Source of the DNA: Candidatus Poribacteria bacterium
Lineage (GTDB): Bacteria > Abyssobacteria > SURF-5
Direction: 5' to 3'
Length of the DNA stretch: 64,000 nucleotides
Assembly (NCBI GenBank): GCA_016215705.1
Contig: JACRIR010000130.1
Coordinates: 1 to 64,000, forward strand
A program made the position numbers and the translations under genes. The notes under the pieces are model-generated. The model was not told where the DNA came from. It ran no database searches and saw only the letters and a program-made list of their open reading frames with translations. Positions 36,001 to 42,849 of this stretch are shown here, one piece after another (the stretch's first letter is position 1; every line of letters begins with the position of its first letter).

Positions 36001-36285
36001 GGCCGTTGGCGTAAGAATTGCTGCAATACAGATGAGTCCGGTATCGGCAAGACGTCAGCGGTCGGGATTTTTGCCAAAGGCACAACGCCGGAAGGTGTGG
36101 CCGATTTAGCCGGAAATGTTTGGGAGTGGACCGATAGTTGGTATGATAAGGACAAGGACGCAAAGGTGCTGCGGGGCGGCTCGTGGGGCGACGGCCGTAT
36201 CTTTGCCCGGTGTGCGTTCCGTAACTGGTTCAACAGGGCCAACCGGAACTACGTCGTGGGTTTCCGCTGTGCTAGGATCAAATAA
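33016..36285 (+). CDS. DGR target: metallophosphoesterase-NACHT-FGE/C-type-lectin protein
   Basis: 1089 residues. (1) 1-300: calcineurin-like phosphoesterase with DxH (11-13), GD (59-60), GNHD (96-99), HHPFDW (about 217) and GHLH (245-248); all metal ligands look present. (2) about 420-870: NACHT STAND NTPase, Walker A GQAGSGKTT (430-438), Walker B IFLVDGLDEVQ (about 517), then a helical region with WHLSFQEFLAA. (3) about 875-1089: FGE-sulfatase domain (YPVTNQWYEEF, RLPTEQEWQ, GVADLAGNVWEW, VLRGGSW). Residues 1051-1087 are the variable repeat. No signal peptide. STAND proteins use a C-terminal sensor to trigger an N-terminal effector; here the sensor tip is diversified. SD AAGGA upstream. An intracellular conflict role is inferred. 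Confidence 0.92.
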   Translation: MSKITWLHLSDFHFRTEVNPNTSKVEDFNSEIVLSSLLDDIKTYPAENGFKIDFIIITGDIAFSGQQHEYRKAEEFLDELLGALKLGKDRLFVVPGNHDIDRSKIKNFLKPTLDSVDNINGFLMDSEAKAFVFGKLHCYKDFVNRYLKKNLKFDHENNYFWTKILSVRGTKVGILGLNSAWNSCGDKDERQLLIGEKQVADALKQAEDADLRIAAFHHPFDWLRTDDRKVVKRDLAEKCHFVLHGHLHEPDYSQEIMADSRLVVTIPAGACYDKRPYRNSYNYVNFDTDARKGQLRLRAYCDKLKGWVADNEVSKNAEDGICNIDFNIRTIKERHTPRKRGKLAVSLEIPTQYRNWVDTQCEILDIKKLVESRDTKLINLELPQIFIPLYTSSPIGKRRGRRPRLDTDEQREPVDIEKLVTSSDYLIIRGQAGSGKTTLMKHMAYSIIHGGGKYGLTGYLPILIFLRDLPKSVTQNTGSVPGMDAAEKILTEYFRSKCKCEALSIELIEAFCREGKAIFLVDGLDEVQPKLREFITDSLADFRSPFNATTSKMVFSGRPHGIDEAVNSKFPGKCVDINSLNAEQVRDFIEKWLRWDKELKDRAKTPEDMFGEIYGHQSAEELISTPLMLTAACILYHYDRKLPEQRAELYERIINNLIYKRFENPVEALDLLMNIAYRTHSDKKKGFSRRFALDLMTPERQKRNDETERQYDIRVGAEFAHIEQDCGLLRLDKGEYSFWHLSFQEFLAAREIATHKRDFTGAIQEYWDDDWFNETLRLFIGHLSNTHPAEANGIVEDQLRKEDRSPFRHWRQAAKSLLDIYPAMRYKQVVAKAQECLSNIIKKAEDPKVLADAGETLGWLGDTRNLKEFVEIQGGQYELEGLGKTTIKPFEMAKYPVTNQWYEEFIKANGYKEKEFWTPKGWEWLNEGECQEPFYWHDRAWKCPNSPVVGVSWYEAEAFCRWLTARKDGCSYRLPTEQEWQAAAAGKEGREYPWKGRWRKNCCNTDESGIGKTSAVGIFAKGTTPEGVADLAGNVWEWTDSWYDKDKDAKVLRGGSWGDGRIFARCAFRNWFNRANRNYVVGFRCARIK
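36164..36277 (+). repeat. DGR variable repeat (VR)
   Basis: 114 bases at the end of the target gene, aligned without gaps to 37742-37855. Identical over the first 23 and the last 23 bases; 18 mismatches between, all opposite template adenines. It encodes residues 1051-1087, the ligand-binding edge of the FGE/CLec fold. Confidence 0.97.
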
Positions 36286-36318
36286 TTACGCTTTGCCCTT
36301 TTACGCTTTTACCCTTTG

Positions 36319-36335
36319 GGCCGCCGAAGGCGGCC
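36319..36335. other. hairpin downstream of VR
   Basis: GGCCGCC-GAA-GGCGGCC, perfect 7-bp stem 41 bases past the VR. DGR target sites often carry a short GC hairpin or cruciform after the VR that aids retrohoming; it could also just shape the avd leader. Confidence 0.45.
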
Positions 36336-36348
36336 GAATTCTCAGAAT

Positions 36349-36687
36349 ATGCCACAAGAAGTAGACGCCATCACCAGGTTGTATGATTATGTGCTCTGGC
36401 TTATACCCAAGCTCGAGAAGTTTCCTCGGAGCCAGAAGTTCTTGCTGGCCGACCGAATGGAGAATCTGCTGCTGGATATTCTTGATCTCCTGATTGAAGC
36501 TGCCTATTCCCGCGAGAAATCGGCTTCTTTGAAGGCGGCGAATTTGAAGCTGGAGCAAATGCGATACCTGATAAGGCTTTCGAAGGACTTGAAGCTAATC
36601 GACCTGAAGAGTTATGAATTCTCTGCTCGCGCCATTAATGCCGTCGGGGTTTCCATCGGTGGCTGGCTCAAATACAGCGAACAGTGA
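36349..36687 (+). CDS. avd: Avd-like accessory variability protein
   Basis: 112 residues, four-helix-bundle protein of the Avd / 23S-rRNA-intervening-sequence family. Helical, Lys/Arg-rich, with LYDYVLWLIPKLEKFPRSQKF, LLLDILDLLIEAAY and RYLIRLSKDLKLI. Avd forms a pentameric barrel that binds the reverse transcriptase and template RNA and is essential for mutagenic cDNA synthesis. The ATG at 36349 gives the family-typical MPQEV start; SD is poor. Its stop overlaps the RT start (GTGA). Confidence 0.88.
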   Translation: MPQEVDAITRLYDYVLWLIPKLEKFPRSQKFLLADRMENLLLDILDLLIEAAYSREKSASLKAANLKLEQMRYLIRLSKDLKLIDLKSYEFSARAINAVGVSIGGWLKYSEQ

Positions 36688-37778
36688 AAACGCACAAAAA
36701 TCTATACAGCGGAATCACCTCCTTTGATAACCTGCTTTTGGCGGCAAGGAAAGCGCAAAGGGGCAAGAGATTCAAAGAGTCTACTGCGGTTTTCAATCTG
36801 AATCTCGAAAGAGAGCTTTTGTGTATCCAGAAGGAACTGCAGGAGATGACCTACCGGCATGGCGGGTATCAAGATTTCTACGTCTACGATCCGAAACGGA
36901 GGCTGATCAGCGCGGCTCCATACCGGGATCGGATTGTGCATCATGCCCTTTGCAACGTCATAGAACCGATATTTGATCGCATCTTTATTTACGACACTTA
37001 CGCCTGTCGAAAACGAAAAGGTGTCCATGCAGCCGTCGATAGATATAACGAATATGCCCGCAAGTACACATATGTGCTGAAATGCGATATTCGGAAATAT
37101 TTTCAGAGTGTTGATCACGAGATACTTCTGGAAATGATCTCCCGAAAGATTGCATGCCCACAAACAATGTGGTTGATCACGAAAATCATCGCTTCCCGGG
37201 ACGATAAGAGCCATGTCTCATACTTCGAGAATGATACCCTTTTCACTCCATTCGAGCGGAAAAGAGGAATCCCGATCGGGAATCTCACCAGCCAATTTTT
37301 TGCCAACGTGTATTTGAATGGTTTTGATCATTTCGTAAAGGAGATTCTTGGACAGCCGTACATTCGCTATGTTGACGATTTCGTTGTGTTCGGGAATTCA
37401 AAAGGACGACTGCATGAAGTCAACGAAAAAATACAGGCTTATCTTTCCTCGTTGCGCTTGAACATCCACGAGCGAAAATGCCGGATATACAGAGTAAAGG
37501 ACGGTATTACGTTTCTCGGCTATCGTATTTTCCCAACCCATCGGTTACTCAAGAAAGACAACGTGCTGAGGATGCGGCGAAGGTTGAAGAAACTCAGCCG
37601 TAAATACAGCTCGGGCATGGTTTCGCTTCCGGCAATCAAGCTGAGGATACAAAGTTGGATTGGCCATGCCGGTCATGCCGACACATTTCGGTTGAGAGCA
37701 AGAATGCTTGCGGATGCAGTCTTTCAAAGGGGTGAGACCAGAGGTGCTGCGGGGCGGCTCGTGGAACAACAACCGTAA
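36684..37778 (+). CDS. DGR-type reverse transcriptase
   Basis: 364 residues. RT motifs in order: [32 protein letters not shown] (catalytic Asp), the DGR hallmark IGNLTSQ (198-204), YVDD (229-232, metal-binding Asp pair) and FLGYRIF. The IGxxxSQ form and the lack of thumb maturase or integrase domains separate it from group II intron RTs. GTG start overlapping avd. The last 12 codons and the TAA stop (37742-37778) are template-repeat sequence, so RT and template overlap. Confidence 0.96.
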   Translation: MKTHKNLYSGITSFDNLLLAARKAQRGKRFKESTAVFNLNLERELLCIQKELQEMTYRHGGYQDFYVYDPKRRLISAAPYRDRIVHHALCNVIEPIFDRIFIYDTYACRKRKGVHAAVDRYNEYARKYTYVLKCDIRKYFQSVDHEILLEMISRKIACPQTMWLITKIIASRDDKSHVSYFENDTLFTPFERKRGIPIGNLTSQFFANVYLNGFDHFVKEILGQPYIRYVDDFVVFGNSKGRLHEVNEKIQAYLSSLRLNIHERKCRIYRVKDGITFLGYRIFPTHRLLKKDNVLRMRRRLKKLSRKYSSGMVSLPAIKLRIQSWIGHAGHADTFRLRARMLADAVFQRGETRGAAGRLVEQQP

Positions 37779-37855
37779 CAATGCCCGGTGTGCGAACCGT
37801 AACAGGAACAACAGGAACAACCGGAACAACAACGTGGGTTTCCGCTGTGCTAGGA
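37742..37855 (+). repeat. DGR template repeat (TR)
   Basis: 114 bases with 14 AAC/AAT codons in the VR frame and 30 adenines in the variable zone, 18 of which differ in the VR (to G, T or C). It starts inside the RT gene and ends one base before a hairpin. It is non-coding in function but also encodes the RT C terminus. Confidence 0.97.
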
Positions 37856-38016
37856 CTTGGATTCCTTGGTTGGCGCCGGAGCCTTGTCTTTCACGGAAGA
37901 CAAGGGTGTGCGCCATCCAAGTCCAGGTCTCGCTCCTGTGTTGGCTCTCTCGAGCCAACCGAAACAAAAAGCTCCCTGCTCGGGCTGGTAGCGTATGTGC
38001 GAACGCTCGGGCAGGG
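37856..38016 (+). ncRNA. structured 3' region of the DGR template RNA
   Basis: Hairpin 1 abuts the TR: CTTGGA/TCCAAG (37856-37861/37916-37921), TGGCGC/GCGCCA (37871-37876/37910-37915), CCTTGTCTT/AAGACAAGG (37882-37890/37897-37905). Hairpin 2: GTTGGCTC-TCTC-GAGCCAAC (37940-37959). Hairpin 3: CCCTGC/GCAGGG (37974-37979/38011-38016) with AGCGT/ACGCT inside. In the Bordetella phage DGR the RNA just 3' of TR is needed for cDNA priming; this is the likely equivalent. Confidence 0.65.
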
Positions 38017-38287
38017 AAATATTTCATTGATTTATTCGGGTAACATGCCGTTGAGATGCAGCTCGCAATAAGGATCTATCGATGCATTCGGCTGAGATTC
38101 GTACTATCCAACTAATATGACGGGCAGTCAGAGGACCCGTGTGGTTCTCTGACACCCGGCCTGCCGCTGCGTTCCCCCCTTAAGACCGGAAGCCTTCTTC
38201 GAGGCCCGGCTTATTCGGGGACACCATGCGGCATGGCGTCCCCGAATAAGCGGGCCGTTTCGCAGTAGAAGCGGAAGGAGGCTTTCC
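38017..38287. other. structured spacer before the yedF-like gene
   Basis: Hairpin GTCAGAG/CTCTGAC (38127-38133/38147-38153) flanked by GGCA (38123-38126) and TGCC (38162-38165), then CCGG-GCCT/AGGC-CCGG (about 38187-38208), then a family-A palindrome. It may be a leader or the end of the DGR transcript; no known RNA family was recognised. Confidence 0.4.
38209..38251. repeat. family-A palindrome copy 5
   Basis: GCTTATTCGGGGACACCATG to CCCCGAATAAGC, with further GGCCC/GGGCC outside. Confidence 0.9.
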
Positions 38288-38650
38288 ATGCCACAAGACT
38301 ATCAAACGAATTCAGAGGCAGCCGTAATTTTTATTCGCGCAGAGACTATCGGGCGCGGCGATGACGAGATGGGTCTGAACTTGATGATGAATTTCATCCA
38401 CCACCTGAGCAAGGCCGAACCCGGGCCGGGCGCACTCATCGTAATGAACGCGGGCGTCAAACTCGTCATCGAAGGCTCTGAGGTACTGGATGATTTGCGC
38501 GAACTCGAAAGCAAGGGAACTCGAATTCTCGCCTGCGGGACTTGCCTGAATTTCTATGACGTCAAAGAAAAGCAAAAAGTGGGAATCGCATCCAACATGG
38601 TTGAAATAACGAAGACACTGCTGGAAGCCAGGAAGGTTGTCACCATCTGA
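38288..38650 (+). CDS. DsrE/YedF-like sulfurtransferase-fold protein
   Basis: 120 residues. Matches the C-terminal domain of YedF (selenium-metabolism sulfurtransferase-like): GLNLMMNFIHHLSK, LIVMNAGVKL, GTRILACGTCLNFYDVKEK with Cys83 and Cys86, and GIASNMVEI. The N-terminal TusA/SirA domain of full YedF is missing, so this is a DsrE-only form. Strong SD AAGGAGG 7 bases before the ATG. Structured DNA upstream might regulate it. A selenium role is inferred from family only; no selD/selA in view. Confidence 0.85.
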   Translation: MPQDYQTNSEAAVIFIRAETIGRGDDEMGLNLMMNFIHHLSKAEPGPGALIVMNAGVKLVIEGSEVLDDLRELESKGTRILACGTCLNFYDVKEKQKVGIASNMVEITKTLLEARKVVTI

Positions 38651-38779
38651 ATAGGCGAAAACGTTCCCTGTTCTTGGAATATGACAGCCGATGCTGTATA
38701 CTTCGGGGACGGCGGCGGCCCAAAGGTGCGGCTAAGAAACCTGTGCGGTCTCATGCACGGAAGAAACAGAAGAAATATT

Positions 38780-40024
38780 ATGAACGACCAATACAAAATG
38801 CCTGAAAACTGGGGTTATCTGAGCCAGATCAGTCTTAATTATCTCGGCTGGTTCTTTTGCTGGACTGTCGCCACGTCATACATGATGCCCAACGCGCTGT
38901 TGAGGATGGTTGATGATTCCATTAAGAACACCCGCCTCGGGCTGATGGCCGGCGCCGCAAACGTGTTGTTGCTCATTTTGCTCCCGCTCGTCGGAACTTT
39001 GAGTGATAGATCGCGATGGCGAATCGGACGTCGCCGTCCGTTTTATCTGCTGGCCGCCCTGAGTATGGTATTGCTTGCCTCGCTGGTTGTCCGATGTCGA
39101 TATTATCCGATGCTGCTCACGCTGTTAGTCGCGATGCACGCGGCGGAAGCCTGCTGGTTCACCAATTATGCTTTGCTGAGGGATGTTGTCCCCCTAAGTC
39201 GCCGCGGGCGCATATCCGGATTGACCAATGTCACGGGCACGCTCGGCGTGATGTTCGGCCATATTCTGTCGCCGTGGTTCATCGGTAACGGACGAATGCT
39301 GGCTCTGGCGCTCATTGCCGGCGGCGCCAATCTCCTCTCGAATCTTTGGGTTGCAGTGAAAATCCGGGAGAAACCGCCGGTCGCCGCGCCGGTTCAGGCG
39401 ATCAAGTCATGGAGAGAAATATATTTTCCGACACTCCGGAACTCGCGCAGTCTCATTTGGCTGGCGGCGTCCAATCTCCTGACTCAGATGGGGGCGGTCG
39501 CAATGTTGTGTTTCCTCATGTATTTCATAAAAGACCAGATCGACTCCGCCCATTTCAATGAGACCTATCGCAATACCAACCTGCTCGGCACAGGCGCCGG
39601 CGTCTTCTCCGCGCTTACAGCGGGTTGGATCGCCGACCGCTTCGGCCGCAAACGAGTATTGGTCGTGGCCTGCCTTCTCCAGATTTGGTGCATGGCCAAC
39701 TTTGTGCTCCTGCCGTGGGTTCATTCGACGCTTTACCTGAGCGGCTTCCTTTTCGGACTTGGCAATGCGGCATACTGGAGCATTTACTGGACGCTTCTTT
39801 CGGACCTGGTTCCTGAGGGGGAAACGAGCAAGTACATCGGATTGATTCAATACACAAGTATGCTTCCGTGGGCCGTCGTGCCTGCCACACTCGGACCGAT
39901 CGTAGACAACTTCGGGGCCGCTTCAGGACGCGGATACAGCATTCTGTTTTCCATTATTATTGTTATATTGATCGGCGGGATGATTCTTGTTCGCGGGATT
40001 CCGGAAACACTGAAAAAAGCATAG
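38780..40024 (+). CDS. MFS transporter, SLC45/sugar-type
   Basis: About 414 residues, 12 helices. The loop DRSRWRIGRRRP after helix 2 and ADRFGRKRVLVV after helix 8 resemble sucrose/SLC45-type and related glycoside MFS transporters. ATG 38780 is chosen; two upstream in-frame starts give a non-hydrophobic tail. The 3' end overlaps the convergent GNAT gene by 62 bases. Confidence 0.8.
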   Translation: MNDQYKMPENWGYLSQISLNYLGWFFCWTVATSYMMPNALLRMVDDSIKNTRLGLMAGAANVLLLILLPLVGTLSDRSRWRIGRRRPFYLLAALSMVLLASLVVRCRYYPMLLTLLVAMHAAEACWFTNYALLRDVVPLSRRGRISGLTNVTGTLGVMFGHILSPWFIGNGRMLALALIAGGANLLSNLWVAVKIREKPPVAAPVQAIKSWREIYFPTLRNSRSLIWLAASNLLTQMGAVAMLCFLMYFIKDQIDSAHFNETYRNTNLLGTGAGVFSALTAGWIADRFGRKRVLVVACLLQIWCMANFVLLPWVHSTLYLSGFLFGLGNAAYWSIYWTLLSDLVPEGETSKYIGLIQYTSMLPWAVVPATLGPIVDNFGAASGRGYSILFSIIIVILIGGMILVRGIPETLKKA

Positions 40025-40457
40025 TCAGATCGGTCTGGAGCGGCACGTCCCTATAGTAAATGATTTCCCTTCTGGGTTGGGGTAAATTGTCGATATAGCC
40101 GCTTCTTCTGAATCCGAGCGCCTCGTGCATCTTTATTGAAATCTCGTTATCTTCCTCGGTCGAGCTGAACAGTTTCCCGTTCTTTGAATGAGCGGCCACT
40201 TTCTCGATCATCCTTCGAGCGATTCCTTTGCGCCTCAATTCCGCATGCACGGAGAGAAGAGATATGAACAAACATCCGATGAAATTAGTCTCGAAGGCTA
40301 TGAATCCCACGACCCGGCCCTCATGCTCGGTTACATACATCCTCGTGTCTTCGATTCTTTGTCGCAGAAATTCCGGCCACTTGCCCTTTCCGTAAAGAGC
40401 CTTGTTCAGGTTTATGCAAGGCTCCAAATCATTTGGTCTGGCGATTCTTATTTCCAT
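39963..40457 (-). CDS. GNAT N-acetyltransferase
   Basis: 164 residues. GNAT fold: MEIRIARPNDLEPC, GFIAFETN, the acetyl-CoA loop LSVHAELRRKGIARRMIE (Q/RxxGxG/A form), then MHEALGFRRSGYI. Resembles RimI-type acetyltransferases; substrate unknown. ATG 40457 is preferred to a TTG at 40469. It overlaps the end of the MFS gene tail to tail. Confidence 0.82.
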   Translation of the reverse strand: MEIRIARPNDLEPCINLNKALYGKGKWPEFLRQRIEDTRMYVTEHEGRVVGFIAFETNFIGCLFISLLSVHAELRRKGIARRMIEKVAAHSKNGKLFSSTEEDNEISIKMHEALGFRRSGYIDNLPQPRREIIYYRDVPLQTDLTMLFSVFPESREQESSRRSI

Positions 40458-40592
40458 GACACGTATCAATCAGGATCCAAGAGGCTGTTCCCTGGTTTTG
40501 GTTCGCACATTACAGGACGTCTCTCTAATTCCAAATAAGGTCGTCTTGCCAATCAACGAGAGACAGCGGATTCTGCGGACAAAAAAATTCGT

Positions 40593-41984
40593 TCAGAATT
40601 TCTTGAACCTCTTCGGAATGATGCGTTGGGCCGCGTGAAGCATCTCGTCGCTCGAAATCTCGGCGGTGCGTCCGTTCTCGTATTGCTCCATGACCCACTT
40701 GTATAGCTGTTTCACACCCTCATCCCGTTTGTCGAGTCGCTTGTCACCTCTCAGATCCAGCATCGAGTTGACCCAGAACGCAATGCCTGCGAGGCCGCTC
40801 TTGTCATTGATGGCGACGACCAGCGGTCTGTGCAGAAACTTCTCCGTGTTGAAGATGTTATAGATTTCCTCGTTCTTGAGCACGCCGTCGGCATGTATGC
40901 CCGCCTTTGTGGTATTAAACTCCGAGCCGATGAACGGAAAGTTCGGCGGAATATGGTGGCCGATCTCCGAGCGGAAATAGTGCGCTATTTCGGTTATGAC
41001 GGGCGTGTGCATCCCGTCGAGCGTTCCCCTCAATCCCGCATATTCCAGCGCCAGTGCCTCGATCGGCGGGTTACCTGTGCGCTCACCGAGCCCGAGCAAT
41101 GTGCCATTGGCAGCCGCGCAGCCATAGAGCCACGCAGTCGAAGCGTTAATGAGCACCTTGTGGAAATCGTTGTGCCCGTGCCACTCGAGCCATTCGCTCG
41201 GCACGCCGCTGTAGTAAAGCATATTGTACATGATCTGCTGGATGCCGCGCGGAGTGGACGCGCCATCGTAGGGCACTCCGTATCCCATCGTGTCGCATAT
41301 GCGGATTTTCACGGGCATGCCATACTGTTTGGAAAGTTTCATCAGTTCCTGCGCGAACGGTATGACGAAACCGAAGAAATCCGCCCGCGTCGCATCCTCG
41401 AAATGGCACCGGGGGATTATTCCCATATCGAGTGCCGCCTTTACGACGTCGAGATACTCCTGCAACGCCTGCTTTCGCGTTTTTTTCAGTTTCAGGAATA
41501 TGTGATAGTCCGAGCATGAAGTGAGCATGCCGGTCTCTTTCAGCTCCATCTCCTTGACGAGTTCGAGGTCTTTGCGGTTGGCGCGAATCCAGCCCGTTAT
41601 CTCCGGAAACTTGTACTCGAGTTCCTGACACGCCCTGACGGCTTCGCGATCCTTTTCCGAGTACAGGAAGAACTCTGTCTGCCGGATTTTTCCTTTAGGT
41701 CCGCCCAGGCGATGCAAGAACTTGTATAAATGCACTATCTGGTCCACCGTGTAAGGCGGGCGAGCCTGTTGGCCGTCGCGAAATGTCGTGTCCGTTATCC
41801 AGATTTCCTTGGGCATAGCGATGGGCACATGCCGGTGATTGAAAGGTATTTTCGGAATCTCTTCATAAGAGAATATTGTCCTGTGGAGATTCGGGGCGTC
41901 TACGTCCCTCAATTCGTACCGGTAATAGTCCTGTTCGAGTACGTAAGTTCTTTTCCCAAGTTTTAGTTTTCGTTTCTTCGGCAT
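40593..41984 (-). CDS. Re-citrate synthase-like (DRE-TIM metallolyase)
   Basis: 463 residues. HMGL/isopropylmalate synthase barrel: TDTTFRDGQQARPPYT, CHFEDATRADFFGF, ICDTMGYGVPYDGAS, WHGHNDFHKVLINA and GLGERTGNPPIEAL with metal His. The N-terminal 60-residue extension and the FRDGQQARPPYTVDQIV block are like the anaerobe Re-citrate synthase of Clostridium kluyveri type rather than LeuA or homocitrate synthase. Condenses acetyl-CoA with oxaloacetate. SD AAGGAG 9 bases before the ATG. Assignment is by eye; LeuA/homocitrate-like function remains possible. Confidence 0.72.
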   Translation of the reverse strand: MPKKRKLKLGKRTYVLEQDYYRYELRDVDAPNLHRTIFSYEEIPKIPFNHRHVPIAMPKEIWITDTTFRDGQQARPPYTVDQIVHLYKFLHRLGGPKGKIRQTEFFLYSEKDREAVRACQELEYKFPEITGWIRANRKDLELVKEMELKETGMLTSCSDYHIFLKLKKTRKQALQEYLDVVKAALDMGIIPRCHFEDATRADFFGFVIPFAQELMKLSKQYGMPVKIRICDTMGYGVPYDGASTPRGIQQIMYNMLYYSGVPSEWLEWHGHNDFHKVLINASTAWLYGCAAANGTLLGLGERTGNPPIEALALEYAGLRGTLDGMHTPVITEIAHYFRSEIGHHIPPNFPFIGSEFNTTKAGIHADGVLKNEEIYNIFNTEKFLHRPLVVAINDKSGLAGIAFWVNSMLDLRGDKRLDKRDEGVKQLYKWVMEQYENGRTAEISSDEMLHAAQRIIPKRFKKF

Positions 41985-42144
41985 CAGAGTTTCTCCTTAA
42001 CACTTCCCCCCCATGCGGGAGTGGAATACTCCATCTAGAGGCCCTCCCATGATTGGGCCTCGTCGAATAAACTCAAACCCTCCGGAGAATCGGCGCCAAA
42101 GACGGTACGTTCCATCCATCCGAACTTTGGATACGCCTAAACAC

Positions 42145-42166
42145 TCTATTTAAGGGAGTAAATAGA
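42145..42166. promoter_or_regulatory. palindromic operator candidate
   Basis: TCTATTTA-AGGGAG-TAAATAGA, perfect 8-bp arms with a 6-base centre, about 160 bases upstream of the citrate synthase start. Confidence 0.4.
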
Positions 42167-42381
42167 CCCTATTGCGCTCCAACTATAACACATTTTCTGG
42201 AAACATTCAAAAGGGACGAGGGAAAAGCTTAGAGCTAAGTTGTAGAAGCATGCTAATGAATTCGCATGCTTTCGAGGCCGCCTCGGAAATGGGAATATGG
42301 AAGCTCAACACAAGATTTAGAATAATCCATCTTTTTGTCGAGAAAACCCACAATATTTTGTGTTGTCGTACTCAGGATTCC

Positions 42382-42411
42382 TTGACAAGCTCTCAAACCG
42401 GATGGTATACT
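42382..42411 (+). promoter_or_regulatory. flagellar operon promoter
   Basis: TTGACA (42382-42387), 18-base spacer, TATACT (42406-42411), about 125 bases before fliQ. Near-consensus sigma70 form. Confidence 0.65.
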
Positions 42412-42536
42412 TTAACAACAATTGCGATAATGGGTTTTGTGTCTCTTGAGGTCAGGGTGACATTGCAAAACGGATTCTCGCGCTCTCACACGAATGACAG
42501 GCAAACACAACACGTGAAAATGGCGGTGATTGAGGT

Positions 42537-42806
42537 ATGACTCCACAAGATGTAGTAGACATGGGACGTGACGCACTATTGATGACATTGCTGATTTCCG
42601 CGCCGCCACTCCTTGCAGGTCTTGCCGTCGGTTTAATCATTAGCATATTTCAGGCAGTTACCCAGATACAGGAGTTCACGCTCACATTTATCCCGAAAAT
42701 TCTGGCTGTTTTCGTGGCAACTATGATATTCCTCCCGTGGATGCTACAGGTTTTTCTTGGATATACGACGAACCTTTTCTTACAGATACCGATGCTGGCG
42801 AAATGA
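42537..42806 (+). CDS. fliQ: flagellar export protein FliQ
   Basis: 89 residues, two transmembrane helices: LLMTLLISAPPLLAGLAVGL and the second around LAVFVATMIFLPWML, with IFQAVTQIQEFTL between. Part of the FliPQR export gate. fliP is not upstream as usual; the operon starts here. Confidence 0.93.
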   Translation: MTPQDVVDMGRDALLMTLLISAPPLLAGLAVGLIISIFQAVTQIQEFTLTFIPKILAVFVATMIFLPWMLQVFLGYTTNLFLQIPMLAK

Positions 42807-42849
42807 ACAAGTTTTTCGGGATGAGGTGGCGGATCGCCGAGGGCATTGC

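Larger units (their letters stand above)
41985..42536. other. divergent control region between citrate synthase and fliQ
   Basis: Holds hairpin GAGGCCC/GGGCCTC (42038-42061), palindrome TCTATTTA-AGGGAG-TAAATAGA (42145-42166) and the fliQ promoter (42382-42411). A 122-codon frame at 42172-42540 lacks SD and family features. Confidence 0.55.

Noticed and set aside
36684-37778. group II intron or retron RT
   Set aside because: No maturase, endonuclease or msr/msd; IGNLTSQ plus TR/VR and avd prove the DGR class.
37708-38043. 111-codon frame across the TR
   Set aside because: Reads the TR as an Asn/Arg-rich peptide in the VR frame. No SD, overlaps RT, and continues into the hairpins. TR explains it.
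38121-38206. possible tRNA-Sec or known riboswitch
   Set aside because: No acceptor/T-loop pattern and no riboswitch consensus fits the stems.
42172-42540. 122-codon frame before fliQ
   Set aside because: Spans the fliQ promoter, has no SD, no domain, and overlaps the fliQ start.
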